DNA of 64,000 nt from Lachnospiraceae bacterium. GTDB lineage: Bacteria > Bacillota > Clostridia > Lachnospirales > Lachnospiraceae. Positions 8,735 to 15,516 of the stretch are shown here, one piece after another (position 1 is the first letter of the stretch; every line of letters starts with the position of its first letter). Location of the stretch: positions 60,330-124,329 of the forward strand of contig JAILOK010000074.1 in the NCBI GenBank assembly GCA_024690825.1. The letters are read 5' to 3'. Made by a program: the position numbers and the translations under genes. Under the pieces are notes generated by a model. That model was not told the origin of the DNA. It saw only the letters and a program-made list of their open reading frames with translations, and ran no database searches.

Positions 8735-8737
8735 AAG

Positions 8738-8765
8738 TTGTCAGAGGGACGGTCCTGTTGACACA
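8738..8765 (+). repeat. GAGGGACGGTYC-type repeat, copy 1
   Basis: TTGTCAGAGGGACGGTCCTG followed by TTGACACA shares the core CAGAGGGACGGT with copies at 8822-8849 and 11974-12044. The ends TGTCA/TGACA are inverted. It resembles short mobile palindromes often scattered in clostridial genomes. Confidence 0.6.
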
Positions 8766-8786
8766 TTTAGCGTATACGAGACATGG

Positions 8787-8822
8787 CACAGCCGGAATAC
8801 ATTTCCGGCTGTGTTTTTTTTT
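8787..8822 (+). terminator. Strong rho-independent terminator of the sugar ABC operon
   Basis: CACAGCCGGAA and TTCCGGCTGTG form an 11-bp stem with loop TACAT, followed by nine or more T residues. Confidence 0.93.
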
Positions 8823-8849
8823 GTGACAGAGGTGACAGAGGGACGGTTC
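8822..8849 (+). repeat. GAGGGACGGTTC-type repeat, copy 2
   Basis: TGTGACAGAGG is directly followed by TGACAGAGGGACGGTTC, so GTGACAGAGG is duplicated in tandem. The core is shared with 8738-8765 and 11974-12044. It overlaps the end of the terminator U-run. Confidence 0.65.
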
Positions 8850-9129
8850 AAAACGGAATGCTTAGGAACCAAAATTCGTCATGCAAAAGTTATCATCGGG
8901 ACCGCCACTTTGACACCACTATCTTCGCGCGAGGCCAATTGATCATTCAGGCGCGATCCATCAGCGCAGCAACTATCGTACCAGTTTCCAATAAACCAAA
9001 CATTTTCGCTCATCTGCATTTCCGCCTGCTGCGTTGTTTTTCTACGGCGATGGAGCCCCATCGCACTCAGAAAAATGCCTTACAGAGCGAAAATGTATAC
9101 TTCGTGAAAAGTAAAGTTGATTGAAAACG

Positions 9130-9282
9130 GCTGCACTAAGATAACTGCCTACGAAGACTTGGACTGCCGGGAAAGAGGCAGCGCCGAATTTCCGGCAGTC
9201 TTAGTCACTGCTGGCAGTCAGCTCGACGGCGGCGGAGCGTGGGTCGTGTCTGAAGATCAGTTGGGCTGCGAAACAAAAAAAG
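9130..9282. ncRNA. Candidate structured RNA element, copy A
   Basis: This stretch matches the reverse complement of 32946-33105 over about 150 bases in conserved blocks: AAGACTTGG, AGAGGCAnCGCCGAA, CTTAGTC and CTCGACGGCGGCGGAGCGT. The shared core includes a stem. Here GACTGCCGG (9162-9170) pairs with CCGGCAGTC (9192-9200), inside GACT (9156-9159)/AGTC (9203-9206). In copy B the same stem has other bases that still pair. An insertion/deletion between copies breaks any reading frame, so coding is unlikely. The transcribed strand is not clear, and no convincing promoter or terminator was found. Confidence 0.55.
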
Positions 9283-9621
9283 GTGTCAAAACATGGAAAT
9301 TTGAAATAATAACATGCCTGTATACTATAAAAAACAGCTTCGAATATGGTTTACGTGTAAAATTGAAAGAAAACGCAGTGAACATTCATAATATTCTGAC
9401 AATAATAAAATAACGCGCGTTAATAACACTTTTGAATAACATGTTGAAATGGAAAATCCAGTAAAAAAGCGGGCTTCGACGAAGTGAAAAAGTTATCCAC
9501 AATGCCAAAACACCAGTTATCGAACCTGCCTTTCTTCAAGAATTGTAGATATTGTATACAAAAATCCTGAAATTATCTTTGTAATATATTAAAAAAATAT
9601 GATGATATGTTAACCAAAATA
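9283..9621. other. AT-rich intergenic stretch without a supportable gene
   Basis: Nothing coding can be supported here. It holds a perfect 12-bp palindrome TAACGCGCGTTA (9411-9422), a lone DnaA-box-like TTATCCACA (9493-9501) and AT-rich sequence leading to the next promoter. The preceding 8850-9129 also shows no convincing gene. A 60-codon frame on the minus strand there has no start signal or recognisable domain. Confidence 0.6.
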
Positions 9622-9630
9622 TGGTATAAT
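9622..9630 (+). promoter_or_regulatory. Extended -10 promoter of the glycosidase gene
   Basis: TGG followed by TATAAT (9625-9630) gives a TGn extended -10 element. No good -35 is visible, as is usual for this class. It lies 53 bases before the chosen start codon. Confidence 0.55.
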
Positions 9631-9682
9631 GCCCTTTGAGCTGCACAAAATAGAGTATTATAAAATAACGCAAAGGGATAAA

Positions 9683-10771
9683 ATGAAGATTTTCAAGAGG
9701 ACAATTCTCATCCTTCTCACAGTTGTATTATTGCTTCTCATAGCCATTTTTGGGGCTATGACTGTGTTGTGCAAAGGCCCTTCAAAGGCTGCAGCTGTGC
9801 GGTTTGTAAATACCGTAATGGAGACAAGTGCCCTGAAATTCATACCTTCCATATATTTCCCACAGGGAAAGATAGATGAAATGCTGGCTGCGGGTGAGGC
9901 AAGAGTTCCAACATCTACTACCAACGTGGACCTCATAAACATACCGGCCAAAAAGGCCGAAATGCCTGAAAAAGATACGGATGATCAAAAAAATAACACC
10001 TCTGCAGATGAAACGGCGGTGTCCCAAGATACAGCCGAAAATCCTGATGAAACCGGGATTTCTCCGGATGAGAATGCAGAGGATGGAAGTGATAACGGTA
10101 TTTTGATAGAGGAATTGAGGTCCGAAACCTACAGAGGCAGGATGATGATAGTCGAAGACCCCTCAAGAGTGTATATTCGCATGCTTTCTTCTTTCTCGGA
10201 GAGTGGAGCCGGCAAGAAAGTTATAGATATGGCAAATGAAGACGGTGCAATAGCGGCCATGAACGCAGGCGGATTCTATGATCCCGACGGTCACGGAAAG
10301 GGCGGGATGCCGCTTGGAGCCGTGATAAAAGAAGGAACCCTTGTCAGCAATCATCCATCCGATTACAACACGATAATAGGCTTTGACAGGGAGCACAGGC
10401 TTATAGTGGGCAATATGTCCCCTCAGACGGCCATAGACGCGGGCATGTGGGAAGGCATAGCCTTTGGTCCGGCGCTCGTCATAAACGGCGAGAGAGTGCC
10501 TGCAGGAAGCGGAGGAGTAAATCCCCGTTCGGCCATAGGACAGCGTGGAGACGGCGCAGTGCTGCTGCTTTCCATAGACGGAAGACAACCTACATCGCTG
10601 GGGGCTACAGCAAGCGAACTGGAAGATATAATGCTTGAATACGGGGCTGTAAATGCAGCTAATCTGGACGGTGGGTCCTCATCCGTGCTTTATTACGAAG
10701 GGGAACTCATAAGCTCGCCATCATCAGTGGTCGGGATCAGACCTGTTCCGACGGCCATACTCGTCAAATGA
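9683..10771 (+). CDS. Membrane-anchored phosphodiester glycosidase (NAGPA/DUF2233 family)
   Basis: About 362 residues from ATG 9683. The frame can be extended to 9629, but that overlaps the -10 element. One N-terminal membrane helix (about 7-30) is followed by an acidic Asp/Glu/Thr-rich linker (about 85-135), then the NAGPA domain. The domain is recognised by NAGGFYDPDG (about 196-205), an SAIGQ segment and the C-terminal NLDGGSSSVLYY motif, in which Asp-Gly-Gly is typical. Family members cleave phosphodiester-linked sugars such as GlcNAc-1-phosphate and are often tied to exopolysaccharide or wall-polymer metabolism. The domain would face outward. It is transcribed alone, and its substrate is unknown. 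Confidence 0.82.
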   Translation: MKIFKRTILILLTVVLLLLIAIFGAMTVLCKGPSKAAAVRFVNTVMETSALKFIPSIYFPQGKIDEMLAAGEARVPTSTTNVDLINIPAKKAEMPEKDTDDQKNNTSADETAVSQDTAENPDETGISPDENAEDGSDNGILIEELRSETYRGRMMIVEDPSRVYIRMLSSFSESGAGKKVIDMANEDGAIAAMNAGGFYDPDGHGKGGMPLGAVIKEGTLVSNHPSDYNTIIGFDREHRLIVGNMSPQTAIDAGMWEGIAFGPALVINGERVPAGSGGVNPRSAIGQRGDGAVLLLSIDGRQPTSLGATASELEDIMLEYGAVNAANLDGGSSSVLYYEGELISSPSSVVGIRPVPTAILVK

Positions 10772-10821
10772 GAAGAGAGACTCTAAAGTGATGTCGTGAG
10801 TTTGAGAAAATGAGTGGAAAA

Positions 10822-11000
10822 TTATGTAAAAAGCCAAAATTGACTCAGAAATTTATGTCAACCAATATATTCCTTGTGGTCGAACAAACGAACGGGCACC
10901 ATATATTGAGTTTACATAAAATATCATTAACATAATCAGAAATGAAAATTTACATAACGCAAAGCAAGTATTAACATAACTCCTGTGATATTTAACATAA
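10822..11000 (+). promoter_or_regulatory. Array of TTWACATAA motifs upstream of a membrane protein gene
   Basis: Five direct copies of TTWACATAA begin at 10911, 10927, 10949, 10971 and 10992, i.e. spaced 16, 22, 22 and 21 bases, or about two helical turns. Two inverted relatives lie at 10822-10830 (TTATGTAAA) and 10853-10862 (TTATGTCAAC). One more direct copy follows the gene at 11961-11969. TTTACA (10949) and TAACAT (10972) with a 17-base spacer could also be read as a promoter. Confidence 0.5.
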
Positions 11001-11007
11001 AGTCAAA

Positions 11008-11949
11008 ATGGAAGATAATACAGAAGAAAAAACAGAAGAAAAAACTGAAAAATCGGAAGAGATCATCGAAGAGATGATCGGGGAGCGGGAAGAAGAAAAA
11101 AGACCTTCGGACGGAAAATTCTACAGGGGACTTTTGACTGCTTTTATTATAGGAGTCATCATGATCTTAGGTGCGCTTGTCTACCTCTGGTTCCTCCTGA
11201 AGGACTACGAGATGTGTCTTGCTGACAACATGGTATCTGCTATTTCGGAAAAATACAGCGGAGATGATATCTATTATTATGAAGACAGTCAGAGAGGATC
11301 GGATCTGAAACGCTACCATGTGCAGGACGGAAACAAAAGACTTGCAACTGTCATCCTTGAGCCGGAGGGAGAGAGGACTGCTTTTGATCATCAAAGATAC
11401 AGAGTGGTGAGCATTCAGAATGAGAAATACCACGAAAACGATGTAATGCAGATAGTTGCCGAAATACCCGAGGAGCCTGTTGAAGAAGAACCTGCACCGG
11501 AAGAAAACTCTGTGAGCAGCGATTCAGTAAGCGGTGACAGAGCGGAAGAGACGGAAGAAGAGGTATCTCTTCCCGTAACTCCGGAAGAGGAAGAGGCTGT
11601 AACTCAGCTCGCAAAATCTTATGTAAATGTATATGCGCCCTTCTCAACCATTAAGGAAATAGGGGATCTGAGATCAAAAGTCCTGTCTCATATCAAGAAG
11701 GATACCAACCTCTATACGAGGCTTCAGAGCTACAGTAACAACTGGGGTCAGAATGTAAGCTCCTATGATTTTGGAGAGACTGTAGTGACCAACATCAAAA
11801 AGACAGGTGAACATACCTACAGCTGCGATGTTGCTTCGGTCTTTATAACCAACAGTGCGGACTGGGGAGTGAAGAGAAGCTATGACCTCACATATATTAT
11901 GGAAATGGAAGAGACAGACGGTAAACTGCTCCTGACGAGCGTGGAATAA
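11008..11949 (+). CDS. Single-pass membrane protein of unknown function, Glu-rich N-terminus
   Basis: This 313-residue protein is not recognised as a named family. Residues 1-33 are very acidic (EEKTEEKTEKSEE), followed by one membrane helix (about 40-66) and an outward-facing domain. A Glu/Ser/Val linker with NSVSSDSVSGD lies near 167-180. A second globular part (about 195-313) carries SYVNVYAPF and repeated beta-like segments ending in YIMEMEETDGKLLLTS, which looks like a nuclear-transport-factor-2-like or Cache-like fold, but this is only an impression. No Shine-Dalgarno precedes ATG 11008. The TTWACATAA array lies directly upstream and one motif directly downstream, suggesting dedicated control. 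Confidence 0.7.
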   Translation: MEDNTEEKTEEKTEKSEEIIEEMIGEREEEKRPSDGKFYRGLLTAFIIGVIMILGALVYLWFLLKDYEMCLADNMVSAISEKYSGDDIYYYEDSQRGSDLKRYHVQDGNKRLATVILEPEGERTAFDHQRYRVVSIQNEKYHENDVMQIVAEIPEEPVEEEPAPEENSVSSDSVSGDRAEETEEEVSLPVTPEEEEAVTQLAKSYVNVYAPFSTIKEIGDLRSKVLSHIKKDTNLYTRLQSYSNNWGQNVSSYDFGETVVTNIKKTGEHTYSCDVASVFITNSADWGVKRSYDLTYIMEMEETDGKLLLTSVE

Positions 11950-11973
11950 TTTGAATTGGGTTTACATAAAAAA

Positions 11974-12044
11974 TGTGGCAGAGGGACGGTTCCGGTGACA
12001 ACTTTTCATTTAAAAGTTGTCACCGGAACCGTCCCTCTGTCACA
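11974..12044. repeat. Long perfect palindrome of the GGGACGGTTCC repeat family
   Basis: Arms 11974-12006 and 12012-12044 are 33-bp inverted repeats with one G-T mismatch and a five-base loop CATTT. Each arm contains GCAGAGGGACGGTTCCGGTG or its GACAG variant, the core also found at 8738 and 8822. The element lies between two convergent genes and is followed by an A/T-rich run. It may double as a bidirectional terminator. Confidence 0.85.
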
Positions 12045-12097
12045 AAAAAGGCTGCCGGAATATCCCGGCAGCCTTCACATAGAGGGGAGAGTATATG

Positions 12098-12526
12098 TCA
12101 GCCTTCAATGGCTATGTACTTTTTCTCTGCTTCGATCTGCTTTGCATCCTTCTTGGGGATGGTGAGCGTCAGAACGCCGTTCTCGTACTTTGCCTTGATG
12201 TCCTCCTCACGTACCTGATCACCTACATAGAAGCTTCTGCTGGTGGACCCGTAGAAGCGCTCACGCCTTAAATAATTGCCTTCATCGTCCTTTTCCTCAC
12301 TGCTGTTTTCGGTTGAAGCGCTTACCGTGATATAACCGTTCTTGAGCTCGGCCTTGATATCTTCCTTCTTTACGCCCGGAAGGTTCATTGAAAGCTCGTA
12401 GCCGTGATCAAGCTCCTTTACATCAGCCTTCATCATCTCGGTGCTTGAAGAAAAACTCTTGAATCCGTCATCGAAAAGATCATCCAATAAGTTTCCTCTG
12501 AAAATACTCGGCATTGTCATCATCAT
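12098..12526 (-). CDS. Small heat-shock protein Hsp20
   Basis: The 142-residue protein starts at 12526, where AAGGAGG precedes the first of three ATG codons. Its alpha-crystallin domain (about 35-135) contains the conserved MNLPGVKKEDIKAEL, the short RERFYGSTSRSF strand and the near-terminal A-x-x-x-N-G-V-L-T-L motif (AKYENGVLTLTIPKK). Hsp20 proteins form oligomers that hold unfolding proteins in the cytoplasm. The upstream region has a sigma-A promoter overlapped by a CIRCE operator, so heat induction through HrcA is expected. No groE or dnaK gene is near, so it is a stand-alone member of that regulon. Confidence 0.95.
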   Translation of the reverse strand: MMMTMPSIFRGNLLDDLFDDGFKSFSSSTEMMKADVKELDHGYELSMNLPGVKKEDIKAELKNGYITVSASTENSSEEKDDEGNYLRRERFYGSTSRSFYVGDQVREEDIKAKYENGVLTLTIPKKDAKQIEAEKKYIAIEG

Positions 12527-12651
12527 AATGTTACCTCCTTTTATATCAGCGTCTGGTCCGGGACATTTGTCGGAGCCGTATGCCATCGGACCGCCGCCCT
12601 TCTTTATTATTTATTTTGAACTCCGGCAAGCTCTTCCTTCGTTCTGAAAGA

Positions 12652-12680
12652 ACTATATCACACTTATTAGCACTCGTCAA
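12652..12680 (-). promoter_or_regulatory. Sigma-A promoter of the hsp20 gene
   Basis: On the minus strand TTGACG (12675-12680) and TATAGT (12652-12657) are separated by 17 bases. The -35 lies inside the CIRCE operator, so bound HrcA would block polymerase. Confidence 0.85.
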
Positions 12681-12693
12681 GTATGAGTGCTAA
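12667..12693. promoter_or_regulatory. CIRCE operator (HrcA binding site)
   Basis: TTAGCACTC (12667-12675), nine spacer bases and GAGTGCTAA (12685-12693) match the CIRCE consensus in all 18 arm bases. Confidence 0.96.
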
Positions 12694-12848
12694 TAAAAAT
12701 TGTGAACTTTTTGTGTTCAAAAAATAATTAGCCTTTTCGATGACCTGCATCGTATAATAAGACAAGAACGGAAAACAAACCGGGAATCCTCCGGTAACCG
12801 TTAAAGATTGTAAAAAATATACTGATCATACATAAGGAGGGAAAGAAA

Positions 12849-13112
12849 ATGATGGATAACAAAAATATTATCAATGACAGCGATCTTGGAAATATATCGG
12901 GTGGAGTGATCTTTAACGCATCCGGAATAAGCGGAGCAGATCGTAATAAGCCCTGGGAGGTCCTTGATGACCGCACCGGAAACAATATTTATATTAACGG
13001 TGAGAAGCAGGTTTTCGAGACCAGAGAGAAGGCTATAGAAGCTGCAAAAAGGATCGGAGCAAATCATATGGAGGTCACCTGGGATCAGGTGCTTCAGATG
13101 AGAGAACAGTAA
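12849..13112 (+). CDS. Small protein with a double-glycine bacteriocin-type leader motif
   Basis: This 87-residue protein starts after AAGGAGGGAAAGAAA. The N-terminus reads DSDLGNISGG (about 10-19), the pattern of leaders cut after Gly-Gly by peptidase-containing ABC exporters. The remaining ~68 residues (ADRNKPWEVLDDRTG, KAIEAAKRIGANHM) have no Cys, few small residues and look like a compact alpha/beta domain rather than a typical bacteriocin core. No exporter, modification or immunity gene is adjacent. It has a TATAAT at 12753-12758 and its own terminator, so it is a single-gene unit. Function is unknown. It may be a secreted signal or simply share the leader-like motif. Confidence 0.7.
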   Translation: MMDNKNIINDSDLGNISGGVIFNASGISGADRNKPWEVLDDRTGNNIYINGEKQVFETREKAIEAAKRIGANHMEVTWDQVLQMREQ

Positions 13113-13147
13113 GACGGGACCGGAACGAAAACAAAGAAGATAAACGG

Positions 13148-13177
13148 GACAGGGTAATTTAACCCTGTCTCTTTTTT
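13148..13177 (+). terminator. Rho-independent terminator after the small leader-type gene
   Basis: GACAGGGT and ACCCTGTC form an 8-bp stem (loop AATTTA), followed by CTCTTTTTT. Confidence 0.9.
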
Positions 13178-13310
13178 GACATGAAAAAAGATTCGGATGG
13201 AAGGTTTGTATTATCCGCGTTAATGAGGTATCATATTGTGTCAGGGTCAAAAAGTCACAAAGGACATACGTGCAAGGATACATCATAAGCATATAGAAGG
13301 GATCACATAT

Positions 13311-14045
13311 ATGTCAGACAGAGAAGAAAACATAATCTTTGATTTCATATGGGGCAACACCTACGGGCTTTTCGGACAGGGATATCATGTTACGATAAAA
13401 CAGTCGGAGGCAGACCTGTACATCGCATATTCCGTCGACTTAAAGTACGGTGAAACAAAGATAGATGACGCGATGCTCGAAGAATATATGAAGGAATTAA
13501 AGAACCTTCATATCGACGGCTGGAATGCCAGGACCTTTTCCGACAGCAGCTTTGAAAACGAGGATACCTGGAGACTTATAATAAATACGACCAGGCTTGT
13601 GGTGGACAGCAAGGGTGCAAATGCCTATCCGCCCGAGTGGGAAAGCTTCCTTAAATATCTGCACGAAAAGTGGTCTGTTCCGTCGTCTGTCAGGGAGATA
13701 TCCCCTTCGGAAATGAAACGCATCCGTGAAGAAAAGGCGCTGCAGTACACCCGTGAAGAAAAAGAAAAAGAGGCGCGGGAGAAGGAAAGAGACAGAAGAG
13801 ACAGACAGCATTCACACCGCGGTCCGGATAAAGGCGGCAGGGCGGATAATAACGACAGAAACGAAAAACATGACAGACACGAAAGACATGACAGACACGA
13901 AAGACACGGCGAAAAGAGGTTCCAGGACAGGAAAGAAAAGCACGAACAGCAGTCGATGAACCAAAACCGCCGGGATGACCAGAATCCCGGAAAGAATGAC
14001 AGGAAAAAACGTTTCCGCCACCGCAAAAAACCGGTAAAACAATAA
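13311..14045 (+). CDS. Hypothetical protein with a His/Arg/Lys-rich tail
   Basis: Start 13311 is chosen because AGAAGGGATC lies about nine bases upstream. An in-frame start at 13236 has no such site. The 244-residue protein has a globular N-terminal domain (about 1-125) rich in aromatic residues (FDFIWGNTYGLFGQGYHVTI), then a long, highly charged, low-complexity tail. The tail repeats HDRHERHDRHERH near residues 185-200 and ends KKRFRHRKKPVKQ. The family is not recognised. The tail suggests binding to nucleic acid or metal, or an unstructured linker. An exact 18-bp tandem duplication begins inside the last codons and includes the stop. Confidence 0.75.
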   Translation: MSDREENIIFDFIWGNTYGLFGQGYHVTIKQSEADLYIAYSVDLKYGETKIDDAMLEEYMKELKNLHIDGWNARTFSDSSFENEDTWRLIINTTRLVVDSKGANAYPPEWESFLKYLHEKWSVPSSVREISPSEMKRIREEKALQYTREEKEKEAREKERDRRDRQHSHRGPDKGGRADNNDRNEKHDRHERHDRHERHGEKRFQDRKEKHEQQSMNQNRRDDQNPGKNDRKKRFRHRKKPVKQ

Positions 14046-14063
14046 AAACCGGTAAAACAATAA
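14028..14063 (+). repeat. 18-bp tandem duplication across a stop codon
   Basis: AAACCGGTAAAACAATAA occurs twice back to back (14028-14045 and 14046-14063). The first copy holds the stop codon of the hypothetical gene. It lies in the short convergent gap before the amino acid transporter genes. Confidence 0.9.
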
Positions 14064-14073
14064 GAATTATCTC

Positions 14074-14832
14074 TTACTTATAATAAGAAAGAAACTGCTT
14101 TGTGCGTTCCATCTTCGGATCGTCGATGACCTGTTTTGAGGGGCCTTCTTCGACTATCACGCCGCCGTCCATAAAGATGGCGCGGTCCGAAACATCGCGG
14201 GCAAAGGACATCTCATGGGTCACTATGATCATGGTGGTATTTTTGTCGGCAAGTTCTCTGATCACACGCAGGACCTCGCCTGTAAGCTCGGGATCAAGGG
14301 CAGAGGTCGGTTCATCAAAGCAGAGAATATCGGGATTGAGAGCCAAAGCTCTTGCGATCGCAACCCTCTGCTGCTGTCCTCCGGAAAGCTCATGGGGATA
14401 ATTATCAGCCTTGGCTGACAGACCCATCTGTTCAAGAAGTCCCATTGCCAGATCTGAAAGACCTGAAACATCCATGGAAGGATTTTCCTTTGCAAGAAGG
14501 GACGGAGCCAGACAGACATTTTCGAGAGCGGTATACTGCGGAAAAAGATTGAAGGACTGGAAAACCAGACCGAAGTGCAGACGCTTGTTCCTGATCTCCT
14601 TTTCCGACATTGACGAGGACAGCGCGGGATCGAAAAGCGTCTCTTCGTTTACCTTTATCACTCCTTCATCGGGGGTTTCAAGAAAATTAAGACAACGCAG
14701 TAAAGTTGTTTTGCCGCTTCCCGAAGAACCGATGATCGAAAGCACATCCCCCTTTTCCATTGAAAAACTGATGTCCTTGAGCACCTCTGTATTGCCGAAA
14801 CTTTTTTTCAGATTCTTTACTTCAAGTATCAT
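14074..14832 (-). CDS. Polar amino acid ABC transporter ATPase
   Basis: This 252-residue ATPase of the GlnQ/HisP type has Walker A GSSGSGKTT (about 35-43), a Q-loop in LVFQSFNLFPQYTALENV, signature LSGGQQQR, Walker B ILCFDEPTSALD and switch His in IIVTHEM. It powers uptake through the permease encoded just upstream in transcription order. The genes run binding protein, permease, ATPase on the minus strand, the usual order for glutamine/cystine/arginine-type importers. It is the last gene of the operon. Confidence 0.95.
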   Translation of the reverse strand: MILEVKNLKKSFGNTEVLKDISFSMEKGDVLSIIGSSGSGKTTLLRCLNFLETPDEGVIKVNEETLFDPALSSSMSEKEIRNKRLHFGLVFQSFNLFPQYTALENVCLAPSLLAKENPSMDVSGLSDLAMGLLEQMGLSAKADNYPHELSGGQQQRVAIARALALNPDILCFDEPTSALDPELTGEVLRVIRELADKNTTMIIVTHEMSFARDVSDRAIFMDGGVIVEEGPSKQVIDDPKMERTKQFLSYYK

Positions 14833-14853
14833 ATCTTCCTCACAAAAACCGTT

Positions 14854-15516
14854 TTACTTTGTCTGAAAATAACCGAGCTTCTTTTCGGCGTATCCAAAGA
14901 GAAGAGTCAGCAGACCGGAGAAGATCAGATAAAATGCGCCGGTGTAGAAGAGCGGCCAGATGATGCCGGCGCTCTTGATAAAGGACTGGCCTTCCCAGAT
15001 CACCTCGTAAACCGCGATGATCCTTGCAAGGGATGTGTCCTTTGTGAGCGTGATGATTTCATTTGACATAGGTGGGATGATCCGTTTTATGACCTGCAGG
15101 AGGATGATCTTAAAAAAGATCTGTCTCTTTGTAAGACCCAGAACCTGTCCGGCCTCGTACTGTCCCACGGGGATCGACTGGATCCCGCCCCTGTAGATTT
15201 CCGAGAAATAGCAGGAATAATTGATGACAAAAGCAACAAGGGCCGCGGTGAATCTTCCCGAATCACCGGAGCCCCAGATATTGTGTTTGAGAATAATGCC
15301 CGGTCCGTAATAAATGACCAGGAGCTGGAGCATGAGGGGAGTACCCCTTATGATCCATATAAAAAACTTCACCGGATATTTCAATATCCGCAGATTCTTC
15401 ATCGAACCAAAGGAAATCAGAAGTCCCAGAGGCAGAGAAAAAACCAGCGTCAGCACGAAAAGCTTGAGCGTGTTCAGAAAACCGGTTAAAAGGGCCAGAG
15501 TTACACTCAGAAACAT
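14854..15516 (-). CDS. Polar amino acid ABC transporter permease
   Basis: This 220-residue HisM/GlnP-type permease has about five membrane helices. It contains the family motif IRGTPLMLQLLVIYYGPG (about 60-77) and the EAA loop (EAGQVLGLTKRQIFFKIILLQ, about 139-159 with the preceding residue). Its start overlaps the 3' end of the binding-protein gene by ten bases, so the two are translationally coupled. It probably works as a homodimer. Confidence 0.94.
   Translation of the reverse strand: MFLSVTLALLTGFLNTLKLFVLTLVFSLPLGLLISFGSMKNLRILKYPVKFFIWIIRGTPLMLQLLVIYYGPGIILKHNIWGSGDSGRFTAALVAFVINYSCYFSEIYRGGIQSIPVGQYEAGQVLGLTKRQIFFKIILLQVIKRIIPPMSNEIITLTKDTSLARIIAVYEVIWEGQSFIKSAGIIWPLFYTGAFYLIFSGLLTLLFGYAEKKLGYFQTK

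Noticed and set aside
8879..9061. 60-codon frame on the minus strand in the 8.7-9.7 kb gap
   Set aside because: No start signal or family motif is seen, and the region borders repeats and an RNA-like element.
9130..9282. Assignment of the RNA-like element to the lysine riboswitch because of its CGCCGAA block
   Set aside because: The other L-box landmarks and a lysine gene downstream are missing; the block alone is not enough.
9493..9501. A perfect DnaA-box-like TTATCCACA, hinting at an origin
   Set aside because: It is a single copy with no dnaA/dnaN gene or cluster of boxes; one or two such 9-mers are expected by chance in 64 kb.
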